Positions 43,037-53,513 are shown, numbered from the stretch's first letter. The stretch: DNA of 64,000 nucleotides from Nibribacter ruber (GCF_009913235.1 NZ_CP047897.1:1364001-1428000), one strand, 5' to 3'. The notes: generated from the letters alone by a model not told the origin. A program made the numbers and translations.

Positions 43037-43081
43037 AAAAAAGAAGGAGCCCCTGAACATTTCAGGGGCTCCTTCTTTTTT
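43037..43081. terminator. Terminator between folA and porU
   Basis: AAGAAGGAGCCCCTGAA pairs perfectly with TTCAGGGGCTCCTTCTT and T-runs flank both sides. Main terminator of the porU transcript. Confidence 0.85.
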
Positions 43082-43084
43082 AAG

Positions 43085-43122
43085 CGTTTTTGGGCTGTTT
43101 TCCAGAAAATAGCCCAAAAACG
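43085..43122. repeat. 38-bp palindrome, copy 22
   Basis: CGTTTTTGGGCTGTTTTC with GAAAATAGCCCAAAAACG: nearly perfect, arms compensated (GGGCT/AGCCC). Two bases beyond the porU stop. Confidence 0.9.
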
Positions 43123-43124
43123 GA

Positions 43125-46100
43125 TTAGCGCAGAATGTAGATTTTCCCGTAGCCGTTTTTGAAAGCCCGGTCACCGTTAACAGAGCGCTTCTTCATCTCT
43201 TCGGGTCCCTGGTCCATGATGACGCGGTAGAGGTACACGCCGTTGGCCAGGCGGTCTCCGTATTCATCGGTGCCGTCCCAGGCGTATTCGGTCATGTTGT
43301 TACCAATCTTTAAAGGCCCTAACTCGTCCCGTTGAATCTCTTTCACCACTTTACCCGTCACGGTCATAATTTGAATCTTGAAACGCTCCGGAATGAAGTT
43401 TCCCGTCAACGTGAACACAAACCTCGTCTTAGAAGAGAATGGGTTAGGGTACGGGAAGAAGTTGGAGATGGAAGACTCATTCACCACCAGGAAGTTGATG
43501 CGGTAGCGCTCGCTTGCCGCCTTCTGCCCCGTAGCGTCTTTGCCTTGAACCTCCAAGGTGTACATACCATCCTCCAAGTCCTTCGGCTGGAATTCAACTC
43601 TAAAATCGTTCTTCTCATCTGCCGGGAACCACTTCACCTCTGGATTATTGTTGATGGCAATCTCCTCAAAGTTAGGGCCGGTGGGCCGTTTCAAGAATAC
43701 CTCCATGGAGCTTGGGTCCGTGATCAGGATCTTGCGGTTGTTGTCCTTCAGCATCATGTTGATCACCGGGTTAGGCGAAACAATGTCCTGGTCCAGAATA
43801 TGCGTCCCGTCAAACACTACATCCAATACTGGTGGCATGCCCGCCACCTGGCTTACCGTGAATGGAATCTCCAGGATGTTGTTGTTGTAGTTCTGCTCTG
43901 GCAATAGTTTAGGGTTCCAGGTAAACCGAAGCCGGTGCGTGCCCTTCATGTTAAGGGTAGGCAGCGTGTAATTGAAGTAGATGGTATCATTCTTCTCCAG
44001 CGTTCCTACCTTGGTCAGGTTGGTGGTAGAGGTACCGTCTTCCATCAAAAGAGTGGTCTCAATGGATACGTCCCCGCTGAAGTCTGTTTCAGATACGTTT
44101 TGGAAAGCCAGTCGTAAATCTATCTTTCCGTTGGTAGCCTGCTCAGAGATGGTATTGATTTTTTCAAGCCCTGCCAGGTCTGGCCGCATGATTCCTTCCG
44201 GCACGGCATTGTACAGCACCGTCCACTCTTTTAGAAGAGGTGCCGTTCTTTGCTCCGTGTCCTTCATGTTCACGCGCAGCTTCAGGTACGGGAAGACCTT
44301 TGCATCAATGCCTGAGATGTCATAGCTCTTCGCAGAGATATCGTAGTACAGTTCCTCTTCTTCCCCGTCCAGCGTCACGCCAATAATATCTACGCCGTAA
44401 ATGTCTGCGCCGCTGGTTTGTACTTGATGCATCAAGGTTTTCCATTGGTTTGACGGCCCAATCAGGTTGGAAGTCAATGATCCTTCTCTGCCATGTACTT
44501 GCAGCTGCTTCTCTAAACGCACCATCTGCAAATCACGTGGCGTGGTCAGGTCGTCTGGGTTAGCACCTTGTTCCAATGCCGTTCCTGAAGCAGACCCTTT
44601 TCTACCCAGAATGGCAAAAGGATCTCCCGTCTTCAAATCGTCTATCAGCTTAGACCCGATGCCCTTGAAGGCCTCTTTCAAAGAACTGCTGAAGGTGCTG
44701 TACGGCACGTTGTTAATGCCTACAATGGCTACATAATATCCTTCAGGAATGGTTTTCAAGAACGCTTGCAGCCTGTCTCTGTACGTAGCCGCCCCCAGGT
44801 TGGTGAACTGGTAAATCACGTTGGTGTCAAAACCACATAGAGCACCAGTACCTGCCGGCATCTTAGTGTAAGGATCCAGGGTGACGTCATTGAAGACGAT
44901 GGCATAAATGTTAGGATTGTTGAATCCGCAGTTGTCCCAGATAAAGCTGCTACCGTCAATGAAGATACCGTAGGGTGCGGTAAAGGACATCTTGTGTTGC
45001 CCGCCGCCGCTTCGCATCTCTATGCGTTTGAACAAAGGCGCAAAATCAAATTTCTTTTCGCCTGGCGCAACCAACAGTTTGGTGAGTTCACCTTTTGATG
45101 TCTGAGCAAAACGAGCCTGTGACCATCCCTCGCTCCCGTTAGGAATGTAGCGGAAGGAACTGTTGGCCCAGATTTCCTCTTCGTCTGGCCCCAAAGTATT
45201 GTATTTGAACCGCCAGAAATAGACTACGCTGTCCCCGCCGTTCACTTCAGGCAGAGCCACCTCCCAGGTTGGCACCGAGGCAGAGCTTACCACCTGCGAT
45301 TTTTTCCAAGGACTGTCAAAGGTGCTGGCCGTATCTATTTCAAAGTAATAGTCTCTTGGAGCCATCAAAAGATTAGTAGACTGCCCAATCAGCTTGACAT
45401 TGCCTTTGGTTACAATGGAGAATTCCTGTGGCCCTACCGCAATCACCCCGCTCTGTGACATGAAGTATTCATATGTAGCGGTGTTATTCGCCTCGTCCAA
45501 CTCAGGAATCTTCTGGTCATGGTCTATGATCACCTCAAACTTGTTGATGCCCGCCGAATTGGCCAGGTTGCCCGCCAGTTCAAAGGCCACCGTATCACGG
45601 TAATAGATGGGAGCCACTTTCATGGAGTCCTTCAAAACCGTTCCGTTGGTCAAGGTTCTGTTCACCAAAACATAGAACGAGTCTGTGTTCACCTTGCCCA
45701 GGTTCTTAATGTCTACCAGCAGCGAGAATTTCTCTGAGTTGGCGGTCACCTTCTCTTCTCCAATGGGCTGGACAGAGATGCCCCCTTCTGCCACGGCATA
45801 ATCTGCCTTCTCTGGGCCAACAATCACCACAGCAGGGTCTGCCTGAAGCACCATTTGCATGTACATGGCCTTAGCTGCTCCAATATTTAGTACCGAAGAA
45901 GTATTCTTAATAGTTAAAGCATGCTGCTCGCCAACGGTCTTACCAAAACTAGCCTCATTGGCAAAGACTGCATTGTAAAAGTTAGTACTGAAAACATTCA
46001 AAAGAGGCGGAAGCCCAGCATGTACGTGCGCCAAAAAGCCAATGGCACCTTTGTCTGGAGTCAACAACCAATCTTCCCCAAAGGATTTGGCCTGCACAAA

Positions 46101-48119
46101 GCTGTTTCCGGCCTCGCACCCATTCATTAGTATGAAAGGATACTTGTCTTTATTTTTATACCCGTTGAGCACATTAGACACCAAGCCAATTTCCAAATCT
46201 GAGAAACTGGTGGAACTGTGCCCAAAGAAAGTCACCATAGACAAGCCTTTGTTCAGTTCATCGGCAATGTTAATGTTTTCAATATCACCGGCTATGGAGC
46301 TTTTCAATTTGGTCGTTACGCGGGCTCCCAGCCATTTCCCTTCGGCAATTCTTTCAAAGCCCTTCAGGTAGTTTGCCAGCATGGTTCTTTCCGGGCCGTC
46401 TATACCACCTCCCAGATGCAGGATATTCTTGCGCCATTCCAGGTTCTGTGGCAGGGATTCATGTGCCTTGACCTTAGTTAGGTAGTCTAATATTTGCTGC
46501 GGTTGCGTAGCGGCTATTCTTCCGGTGGCCACCACCGGGAAATACTCTCCCAGCTCCCAATTGGCCGTATAAAAAATATCAGAACCCGGGTTACCACCAG
46601 TTGGCACTAAATCAGCTTGCGGAGCATTTCTTACCGCCTTGGTCCTGTATTCAATTCCTTTACCAATTAGAAAAAGGAATTTTGGGTTGCCCGTAGCCAC
46701 CATCATTTTAATGAACCTTCTAATAGCCGCCGGTGATTTTTCACCATAGAAGAACTGGTTATAGATCTGGTCCACATCCATTACCAGCGTATCATGGCCG
46801 CCACCGGGAATAGAGGCCCTGTAAGCAGCATAGTCTTTTACTGCGTTGGTAGATTCGCCAAAAGGCACCATAAGGTTCTTATGAGACACAATCAGATAAT
46901 CAGCCTTGTTTCCAGCCACCGACTTAAACATAACCGCCTTGGCGGGAAGCGGGACCAGACTAGTTGCAGACCATAGATACCCCGATTTGAAACTGGCCGG
47001 CAGCACAAAACCTTTCTGAGCACCTGCCACTACTCCCTCCACGCGCTTAATATTGCCCATAGAGGTAATGTCATAAGCAATAGCGTTGGCTGCAGCCGTA
47101 CCGTCAAATACAAAATATAAAGGTGCGGTAGGATTGCCTTCGTATTTAAAAGGGAGACCGCCGGCAGAAGCCATGATATTTTTCTGCGGGAAATAAGTTT
47201 TAAAATAGCTGGTCCTGTACCGTGAGGCCGAGTTTCTAGCGGTAATCCTTAAAGCTAAGCTTCCATTGGCTCCAAAGTCTGTCACTGCCAAAGGAAACTT
47301 CTTTTTGAAAGACTCATACCCCACCAGGCGTTCAGTCCCAATGCGCCGTTCTGCTCCTCCCGGAGGCCTTACATAAATATCAATGTCATGTATGTTGTCA
47401 TTGGCGCCTCCTAAGGCAATTTCTACACTAGGGGCACCGGCACCTGGACCATTGTAAAGGTTGGTGGCCATATTGGGAAGGTTGAATGTAAACCCTGCAG
47501 TAGATCCTCCTAGCAGGCCTTCACCTGCGTCCATCCAAGACATGAAAGCCCCGCCATATTGCTTACCCCAGACAAATTCAAATTCATCGAAAATTGGGGT
47601 TTCTTGCCAGTGCCACGGTTCTGGTGTTAAACCGGCAGCGGACTGAGAAAAGGCCTCCATCCGCTTTCCATCTACCGCTGACCAGGTAAGGAAATAAGCA
47701 GCGGTATCTGTGTATTGACTTTTGAGCGCATTGATATGATTGGCTACCGGATCTTGGTACAATTCCCTATCCAATGCTCCATCATTCTGCTCTCCATAGA
47801 ATTCTATGTAATCACCGTTGTCCAGGGAGCCGTCGCTTTCACCTGCTACATGAATGGCCACCTCCTGCCCTCTTCTGAAGAGCTGAAACTTGCGGGGGTC
47901 CACCCCAGAGATTCCAGCGGCTTGCAGGTAGCTTTGGTCCAGGCGGTAAATGCCGGTGGCTGGCACCTGTATCTTATAGTATTTCTGGCTGTAATTGATC
48001 CATTCGTTTCCGTAGGTCACCTGTTGGGCTAAAGCCGAATTGGAAGCCCCTAAGCAGAAGCCCCCAACGAGAAAGAAAGCCAGTAAGAAGGCTTTAAATG
48101 AGTAAATCTTTTTGAACAT
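43125..48119 (-). CDS. porU: Type IX secretion sortase PorU
   Basis: 1664 residues from ATG 48119 with signal peptide (MFKKIYSFKAFLLAFFLVGG...). The gingipain-like (C25) peptidase domain occupies about 430-800, with catalytic His (FFGHSSTSF, about 635) and Cys (LMNGCEAGN, about 668). Beta-rich domains follow, and a C-terminal type A sorting domain (PYPNPFSSKTRF ... NGVYLYRVI, last about 90 residues). PorU cleaves the C-terminal signal of secreted proteins and attaches them to A-LPS at the outer membrane. Twenty bases separate it from the PorV-like gene upstream. Confidence 0.93.
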   Translation of the reverse strand: MFKKIYSFKAFLLAFFLVGGFCLGASNSALAQQVTYGNEWINYSQKYYKIQVPATGIYRLDQSYLQAAGISGVDPRKFQLFRRGQEVAIHVAGESDGSLDNGDYIEFYGEQNDGALDRELYQDPVANHINALKSQYTDTAAYFLTWSAVDGKRMEAFSQSAAGLTPEPWHWQETPIFDEFEFVWGKQYGGAFMSWMDAGEGLLGGSTAGFTFNLPNMATNLYNGPGAGAPSVEIALGGANDNIHDIDIYVRPPGGAERRIGTERLVGYESFKKKFPLAVTDFGANGSLALRITARNSASRYRTSYFKTYFPQKNIMASAGGLPFKYEGNPTAPLYFVFDGTAAANAIAYDITSMGNIKRVEGVVAGAQKGFVLPASFKSGYLWSATSLVPLPAKAVMFKSVAGNKADYLIVSHKNLMVPFGESTNAVKDYAAYRASIPGGGHDTLVMDVDQIYNQFFYGEKSPAAIRRFIKMMVATGNPKFLFLIGKGIEYRTKAVRNAPQADLVPTGGNPGSDIFYTANWELGEYFPVVATGRIAATQPQQILDYLTKVKAHESLPQNLEWRKNILHLGGGIDGPERTMLANYLKGFERIAEGKWLGARVTTKLKSSIAGDIENINIADELNKGLSMVTFFGHSSTSFSDLEIGLVSNVLNGYKNKDKYPFILMNGCEAGNSFVQAKSFGEDWLLTPDKGAIGFLAHVHAGLPPLLNVFSTNFYNAVFANEASFGKTVGEQHALTIKNTSSVLNIGAAKAMYMQMVLQADPAVVIVGPEKADYAVAEGGISVQPIGEEKVTANSEKFSLLVDIKNLGKVNTDSFYVLVNRTLTNGTVLKDSMKVAPIYYRDTVAFELAGNLANSAGINKFEVIIDHDQKIPELDEANNTATYEYFMSQSGVIAVGPQEFSIVTKGNVKLIGQSTNLLMAPRDYYFEIDTASTFDSPWKKSQVVSSASVPTWEVALPEVNGGDSVVYFWRFKYNTLGPDEEEIWANSSFRYIPNGSEGWSQARFAQTSKGELTKLLVAPGEKKFDFAPLFKRIEMRSGGGQHKMSFTAPYGIFIDGSSFIWDNCGFNNPNIYAIVFNDVTLDPYTKMPAGTGALCGFDTNVIYQFTNLGAATYRDRLQAFLKTIPEGYYVAIVGINNVPYSTFSSSLKEAFKGIGSKLIDDLKTGDPFAILGRKGSASGTALEQGANPDDLTTPRDLQMVRLEKQLQVHGREGSLTSNLIGPSNQWKTLMHQVQTSGADIYGVDIIGVTLDGEEEELYYDISAKSYDISGIDAKVFPYLKLRVNMKDTEQRTAPLLKEWTVLYNAVPEGIMRPDLAGLEKINTISEQATNGKIDLRLAFQNVSETDFSGDVSIETTLLMEDGTSTTNLTKVGTLEKNDTIYFNYTLPTLNMKGTHRLRFTWNPKLLPEQNYNNNILEIPFTVSQVAGMPPVLDVVFDGTHILDQDIVSPNPVINMMLKDNNRKILITDPSSMEVFLKRPTGPNFEEIAINNNPEVKWFPADEKNDFRVEFQPKDLEDGMYTLEVQGKDATGQKAASERYRINFLVVNESSISNFFPYPNPFSSKTRFVFTLTGNFIPERFKIQIMTVTGKVVKEIQRDELGPLKIGNNMTEYAWDGTDEYGDRLANGVYLYRVIMDQGPEEMKKRSVNGDRAFKNGYGKIYILR

Positions 48120-48138
48120 ATAAAGTAGTACTCTAGAA

Positions 48139-49218
48139 CTAATCAAAACTATAACCAAGCGACACAATCACAGAGGAGGTCTTGCTGTCGGCGGCTACCT
48201 TAGAAAGGGCTAGGTCCAGCATGAGGCCGTAAGAGGCGAAACCAATTCCAAAGTTGGGCTGCACTTTCCAACTGCTGCTACCATCCAGGTCTTCTATCTG
48301 TTGCACGTTGTTTAAGCCACCGCGCAAGAAGACTGTATTGGCATAGCCAAGTTCTACCCCCACCCTCGGGTCAATGGAAACAGCATTAGAAGAAAGCAAG
48401 GTGTTGCGTTTTCCGTCAAAGGTGACATCCAGGTCTGTGGCCACCAAGGCAGAGAACTTTTCTGACACCTGGAAAGAACGTCCCACTCCCAGAATTAACC
48501 TGGGCAATGTAATTTCTATGCTGTTGGCGTTGAAAGACTCCTGATCTTTGAGATAAGTAGACTCCAGTTCGTCTGGGTTCAGTTTCCAGGCGGTGAAGGT
48601 GGTGGTGATGTCCTTGGCCATGATGCCAAACTGCCAGCTGCCGCGCTGCAATTGAGCACCCAGGTCAAATCCAAACCCCCAGGCATTGGCAAAATCACCT
48701 ACGTTGCGGTAGATGACTTTGGCGTTGGCCCCCAGCGTTAAGCCGGGCAACCAATTGCTTTTGCGGGCATACGAAGCAATGAACGCATAATCAGCTACCG
48801 AGAAGTACTCAATACTGTCATACTGGATAGCCCCATATTCATTTTGTAAACGGCGGGTATCGGCAATGTCATCCACGCCTAGTCTAATCACAGACACAGC
48901 CAAAGCGCTGGAAGAATCAAGGGTGGTGGCATAGGCACCGAAGTCGTTCTTGATAATACCGGCAAACAGCTCTGAGTGCATGTAACCTACGTTGTGTCTG
49001 TTTTTCAGGCCCATTAAACCGGCAGGGTTCCAGACGCCAGAGGTGACGTCCCGCACAATAGCGGACTGCACGCCTCCCATGCCCAAAGCCCGGGCACCCA
49101 CGCCAATGTTCAGAAACTCATTGCTGTACTTTGGTGCCGACACCTCCTGTGCCTGGACGCTGGTAGCAATAAGAAGAGAGAGAGAAAGGAAAAAGACGGG
49201 TAATAGTCGTTTTGGCAT
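48139..49218 (-). CDS. PorV/PorQ-family outer-membrane protein
   Basis: 359 residues with a signal peptide (about 1-23, SVQAQ). The family motif NIGVGARALGMGGVQSA (37-53) and VWNPAGLMG are followed by a beta-barrel of the FadL kind, ending in an aromatic/hydrophobic strand (VSLGYSFD). PorV is the shuttle that brings type IX cargo to PorU. Adjacency to porU fits PorV or the paralogue called PorV2; both names are possible. First gene of a porV-like-porU operon. Confidence 0.88.
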   Translation of the reverse strand: MPKRLLPVFFLSLSLLIATSVQAQEVSAPKYSNEFLNIGVGARALGMGGVQSAIVRDVTSGVWNPAGLMGLKNRHNVGYMHSELFAGIIKNDFGAYATTLDSSSALAVSVIRLGVDDIADTRRLQNEYGAIQYDSIEYFSVADYAFIASYARKSNWLPGLTLGANAKVIYRNVGDFANAWGFGFDLGAQLQRGSWQFGIMAKDITTTFTAWKLNPDELESTYLKDQESFNANSIEITLPRLILGVGRSFQVSEKFSALVATDLDVTFDGKRNTLLSSNAVSIDPRVGVELGYANTVFLRGGLNNVQQIEDLDGSSSWKVQPNFGIGFASYGLMLDLALSKVAADSKTSSVIVSLGYSFD

Positions 49219-49385
49219 ATGGAAAACCTAATCACGTGACCACTATGGAATAATAATGTAAATATACTGTATCTACACGGCATACCACCTATTCCATTCT
49301 TGCCCTAATACAAGGATTGTCCCGGCTATGTTCCACTTTAAGCCGCTTTTCTTTCAAACACTTCTATATAGCTGACCACCTATTT

Positions 49386-49423
49386 CGTTTTTGGCCTATT
49401 TCCCAGAAAATAACCCAAAAACG
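49386..49423. repeat. 38-bp palindrome, copy 23
   Basis: CGTTTTTGGCCTATTTCC with AGAAAATAACCCAAAAACG. Divergent spacer upstream of the padR promoter. Confidence 0.88.
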
Positions 49424-49450
49424 AAACAAAAAATATTTTTTCACAGTACC

Positions 49451-49481
49451 TTGTTTTACATAGTACCTTATATTATCTTTG
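49451..49481 (+). promoter_or_regulatory. Candidate promoter of the padR-PspC operon
   Basis: TTG at 49451-49453, 20 bases, then TATCTTTG (49474-49481), a full match to the Bacteroidota TTG / TAnnTTTG promoter. The start codon is 27 bases downstream. Confidence 0.6.
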
Positions 49482-49507
49482 TTTCAACAATTTCAGACTC
49501 ACAGACC

Positions 49508-49846
49508 ATGAAAGTAGAAAACACACAAGTGCAGATGCGGAAAGGGATTCTGGAGTACTGCATTCTGGAAATCATCGCCCGCGGCGAAGTCTACGCCTCC
49601 GACATGCTGGAGGAACTTACTTCAGCGAAGATGATAGTAGTGGAGGGGACGCTCTACCCACTGTTGACCAGATTGAAGAACGCCGGACTCCTTGACTACT
49701 CCTGGGTGGAGTCCACCTCAGGACCGCCCCGCAAGTATTACACCCTCACCCCTACCGGCCTCCAGTTTTTAGACCAACTGAGACTTACCTGGCAGGAACT
49801 GGTAGACTCCACCACCTACATCATCAACCACAAGAAATCCAAGTAA
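49508..49846 (+). CDS. PadR-family transcriptional regulator
   Basis: 112 residues from ATG 49508 (MKVENTQVQMRKGILEYCIL); upstream in-frame codons run over palindrome copy 23. The PadR winged helix is complete: RKGILEYCILEIIARGEVYA, EGTLYPLLTRLKNAGLLDY and the wing GPPRKYYTLTPTG. Two bases separate its stop from the PspC-type gene, so it probably autoregulates this pair, as is common in Bacteroidota. Confidence 0.92.
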   Translation: MKVENTQVQMRKGILEYCILEIIARGEVYASDMLEELTSAKMIVVEGTLYPLLTRLKNAGLLDYSWVESTSGPPRKYYTLTPTGLQFLDQLRLTWQELVDSTTYIINHKKSK

Positions 49847-49848
49847 CC

Positions 49849-52341
49849 ATGAAAAAGAACATAAGTGTCAACCTGCAAGGCATGATCTTCCACGTGGAGG
49901 AAGACGGCTATGAGATGTTGAGCCAGTACCTGGCCGCCATCAAGCGCTACTTCTCCACCTATGAAGGGCACGAGGAGATTGTGGCCGACATTGAATCCCG
50001 GATAGCGGAAATCTTTTTCTCCCGCCTGAACCCTGGCAAACAAGTCATTACCCAGGAAGATGTGAAAGACCTGATTCTGCAAATGGGAACGGTGACCGAC
50101 TTCCAGATGGAAGAAAGAGAAGAGACAGAATCTGCCTACACTGCGTACTCTTCTACTACCGGCAACACCTACGAGCAAGCCCCTGGTGAACAGAAACGCC
50201 TGTACCGCGATGTGAACCGCAAGGTGTTGGCTGGTGTAGCCGCGGGTATTGCCAACTACCTGCAAACAGACCCGCTTTGGGTGCGCCTGGCCTTCGTATT
50301 CTTAGTGATAGGCATTCCGTTCTCTGGTGGTATCACCTTGTTTGGCGTAATCCTGTACGTTATCTGCTGGATAGCCTTGCCAGAAAACACGGCTTTGCCA
50401 GAAACCCAGGTACGCAAGCTCTTCAGAGACCCGGTAGACAAGAAACTGGGCGGCGTGGCCAGCGGTATTGCCATCTACTTTGGCGCAGACGTAGCCATCA
50501 TAAGATTGTTGTTCCTCATCTTCGCGTTTTTTGGTATTGGATTTTTGATATACATAGTCCTCTGGATAGCGGTTCCAGAGGCAAAATCCATCACCGAACG
50601 CGTACAAATGCAGGGCAATCCGGTGACCTTGTCCAGCATTGAAGAGTCTGTGAAGAACAACCTGAACATGCGCGACGCCAACGGCGAAGAAAGTGCTTTG
50701 GCTAAAATCCTATTGTTTCCCGTGCGTCTAGTTTCTCAGATCATCTCTGTGCTTTCCAGATTGTTACACCCCATTTTAGGCTTCTTGATTACCATGATAC
50801 GCGTGGTAGCCGGCCTGTTCATGATTTTCCTGGGCGGTACGCTAGCCTTTGCCTTATTCGTGAGCTTAGGAACAGCCCTTGGCGGAATGTCCAACTCTGA
50901 GTTCTTCAACATGAATGAGATTCCGGTGACGGCCTTCTTCAACGGCATACCGGGCTGGATTACCATTTCTGGCTTCTTTGCCGGCATCATCCCTGCCATT
51001 GCCCTTATCCTGATTGGTATTGGTCTGTTAGCGAAACGCCAGATTTTACGCCCTACCGTGGGTTGGTCTATGCTAGGCATCTGGTTATTGTCTGTGGTGA
51101 CGCTTGTTTTTGGCATTGCCATGACCGCCCGCCAGTTCCAGGAATACGGCGAGTTTACCAAAGACACTACCTTCCCGGCCGCCAACGTGAAGACCATCAA
51201 CTTCAACCTGCGTGAGTCTAACTATGACTACGGCGATTTAGACATTGAGATTGAAGGCTACAACGGCACCGATGTAAAAGTGGTGCAGACGTACCAAGCC
51301 CAAGGTGTGAACGAAGAGAACGCCATTGCCAACGCCCGTATGATTTCTTACAAGCTGGTGCAGCAGAACGATTCTACCATCCGGTTTGACGACGCCTTTA
51401 CTTTTAACAATAATGCCATCTTCCGGGGACAAGACCTGGACATCAAAATATTAGTGCCAGAAGGCAAGCAGATCAGGTTCTCTGAAGGCTTCGCCGATCA
51501 CTTCGGGTATGAGATCACCAACGGCGACTATGACGAAAATGATGTGGCCGAAAACCTGTGGCAAATGAAAAACGGCCGTCTGGTGTGCGTGTCTTGCAGC
51601 GTCATTGACAACAGCACCAGCAGCCCCTCAGACACCACCGGCGTTAGAAGAAACGGCATGGCCCTTGGCGATGACCTGGAGATTTTGAACGGCGACTATG
51701 ACGGCACCCGCAAAGTGTACAAGATTAGCGAGTTCAATGAAATAGTGGCCGGCGGCGCCTATCACATCCGGATCAAGCAATCATACCGTCATTCTGTGCG
51801 TGTGCAGGGCAACGACGAGGAGCTGGACAAACTGCGGATACGTGAGCAGAACGGCGTCCTTAAAATCAGCCGCGAGGGTGGTTCCTTCTTTAAACTATGG
51901 GACAGCAATAAACGCCCTATCTTGATTGAGATCGAAACCCCAGATCTGCAGTCAGTAGACTTGAGCGGTGCTATAAGAGCAGAAATCTTTGGGTTTGCGC
52001 CTGAAGACTTTAAACTCAACATGTCTGGTGCCACTGAGGTAGCCATGAACATAAATACCAGAAACCTGGAGTTGGATTTGAGTGGTGCCTCTCAGTTGCG
52101 CATCAAAGGCAGTGCCGACTATATGAACCTGGACGCCAGCGGCGCCTGTGGCATTGAAGCCCCCAACCTCATCACAGAACGTGCAGACGTGGACTTAAGT
52201 GGTGCCAGCCAGGCCGTAGTGAACGTGCAGCGCGTGCTTAACGCAGACGCCAGCGGTGCCAGCAACATTGAGTATGTGGGGGACGCTGAACTAGTGAACA
52301 GAGACCAGTCGGGCGGGTCACAAGTAAGACGCCGCCGCTAA
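49849..52341 (+). CDS. PspC-DUF2807 envelope-stress membrane protein
   Basis: 830 residues. A short N-terminal helical region is followed by two PspC domains (about 121-185 and 190-250: RLYRDVNRKVLAGVAAGIAN and RDPVDKKLGGVASGIAIYFG), then further membrane helices to about 425 and a long exported C-terminal DUF2807 beta-helix (FNEIVAGGAYHIRIKQS, then repeats LDLSGASQLRIKG, DASGACGIEAPN, VDLSGASQAVVN). The repeated DLSGAS motif builds the beta-solenoid. PspC relatives sense inner-membrane stress. Coupled to padR in front. Confidence 0.9.
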   Translation: MKKNISVNLQGMIFHVEEDGYEMLSQYLAAIKRYFSTYEGHEEIVADIESRIAEIFFSRLNPGKQVITQEDVKDLILQMGTVTDFQMEEREETESAYTAYSSTTGNTYEQAPGEQKRLYRDVNRKVLAGVAAGIANYLQTDPLWVRLAFVFLVIGIPFSGGITLFGVILYVICWIALPENTALPETQVRKLFRDPVDKKLGGVASGIAIYFGADVAIIRLLFLIFAFFGIGFLIYIVLWIAVPEAKSITERVQMQGNPVTLSSIEESVKNNLNMRDANGEESALAKILLFPVRLVSQIISVLSRLLHPILGFLITMIRVVAGLFMIFLGGTLAFALFVSLGTALGGMSNSEFFNMNEIPVTAFFNGIPGWITISGFFAGIIPAIALILIGIGLLAKRQILRPTVGWSMLGIWLLSVVTLVFGIAMTARQFQEYGEFTKDTTFPAANVKTINFNLRESNYDYGDLDIEIEGYNGTDVKVVQTYQAQGVNEENAIANARMISYKLVQQNDSTIRFDDAFTFNNNAIFRGQDLDIKILVPEGKQIRFSEGFADHFGYEITNGDYDENDVAENLWQMKNGRLVCVSCSVIDNSTSSPSDTTGVRRNGMALGDDLEILNGDYDGTRKVYKISEFNEIVAGGAYHIRIKQSYRHSVRVQGNDEELDKLRIREQNGVLKISREGGSFFKLWDSNKRPILIEIETPDLQSVDLSGAIRAEIFGFAPEDFKLNMSGATEVAMNINTRNLELDLSGASQLRIKGSADYMNLDASGACGIEAPNLITERADVDLSGASQAVVNVQRVLNADASGASNIEYVGDAELVNRDQSGGSQVRRRR

Positions 52342-52688
52342 TGAATAAGCCGTTTTTGGTCTGTTTTGCAGAAAACAGGCCAAAAACGAACCTCATGACA
52401 GCCTTCCTCTTCTTTTGGATTTCAGGAGGACAGGTTGTTTAAAGGAGGGCGCGCTTCTGGCAAAGCCTTCCTTTTCCTTGAATTTGGTTGTTTGTGTTCT
52501 ATACCCAAGGCGAGCCACTGGCTTTTTGAGTGGCTCGCCTTACACAACCTCCCCCCGCTTTTTCCCTCTTTTGTACTTCCGCCTCCGCCGGAAGTCCTCC
52601 TCCAGACCTTATTCCTTCTCAGCTTTTTTGTCTGCACATTTTATGGATGCTGGCTGAGGGTACCTCCTACTTTTCCAACCTGACCACT
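52342..52688. other. Spacer with palindrome copy 24 and a hairpin
   Basis: No gene. Besides the palindrome, GGCGAGCCACT (52509-52519) pairs with AGTGGCTCGCC (52529-52539) around a T-rich loop; it lacks a U-tract afterwards. Confidence 0.55.
52351..52388. repeat. 38-bp palindrome, copy 24
   Basis: CGTTTTTGGTCTGTTTT with GAAAACAGGCCAAAAACG, G-T pair in the stem. Nine bases after the PspC-gene stop. Confidence 0.92.
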
Positions 52689-53513
52689 ATGAAACCCATT
52701 TCCATCCTTTTATCTTTTCTCTTAAGCTCTCTGCTGTTGGCCTCCTGTCATTCATCAGACTATTATCCACTGGCCTCTACTTATAATCCCAAAGACGCAT
52801 ACATTCCTTTTCAAGAATACTCCAAATATGCCCAGCACCCCAGACCATACGTGGTGGCTTCTGACCATTATGTTATCTTTGGCGCCTCACATACCAAAAA
52901 CCCTCAGGACCCGCAAATAGCCCAAATTGAAGCTAAATGGAATGCTCTACAGCCTACAGTTGCTTTAATAGAAGGCAAACCCGGCTTTACCCCGCCCAGC
53001 TTTATTGATCCCGTGAAAGAGTTAGGCGAAAATGGCAAAGTACTGGACCTGGCCAGAACGCACAATGTGCCAGTCTACAGCTGGGATTTGCCTAAAGAGG
53101 AATTGGCCAAACAACTGGTTTCTAAGTTTTCTGCCGAACAAGTAGCCCTAGCCCAAATCCTGAACCCCTACTTCGGGAACCTACGCTTCGGGAAGCCAGA
53201 ATCACCGGAGAAATACATTGAAGAGTTTTTGGAGCGCGCCGAATACGTGAACCAACAGGAAAACTTCAAGACCGTAGCCGACGTGGACCGCGTCTGGAAA
53301 AAACACTTCCCAACGGACAAAGACTGGCGCGAAACCTCAGATGAATATGGACTGCCGGGTTATCTGGCAGACCTGATGGCCGTGAGCAATGACCTGCGCA
53401 ACCAGAAGATGATTGCCGTCATGAAAGAATTACTGGCCAAAAACGAAAAGGTCTTTGCCATTAGCGGCTCTAGCCACGCGGTGTGCGTGGAACCGGCCTT
53501 CGCTAAAAAATAA
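52689..53513 (+). CDS. Exported lipoprotein, possible TraB/Tiki-like fold
   Basis: 274 residues from ATG 52689 with lipobox Cys20 (SLLLASCHSS). The body shows VALIEGKPGF (about 95-104), DLARTHNVPVYSWDLP and a C-terminal KVFAISGSSHAVCVEPAF; a helical middle region is charged. The glycine/serine-histidine near the end recalls TraB/GumN-type proteins of the Tiki metalloprotease superfamily, but the usual GxxH/E pattern is not fully present. Best taken as a lipoprotein of unknown function. Confidence 0.7.
   Translation: MKPISILLSFLLSSLLLASCHSSDYYPLASTYNPKDAYIPFQEYSKYAQHPRPYVVASDHYVIFGASHTKNPQDPQIAQIEAKWNALQPTVALIEGKPGFTPPSFIDPVKELGENGKVLDLARTHNVPVYSWDLPKEELAKQLVSKFSAEQVALAQILNPYFGNLRFGKPESPEKYIEEFLERAEYVNQQENFKTVADVDRVWKKHFPTDKDWRETSDEYGLPGYLADLMAVSNDLRNQKMIAVMKELLAKNEKVFAISGSSHAVCVEPAFAKK

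Noticed and set aside
53425-53450. GCCAAAAACGAAAA inside the exported lipoprotein gene as a palindrome half
   Set aside because: Only one arm resembles the repeat and no pairing partner is near; ordinary coding sequence.
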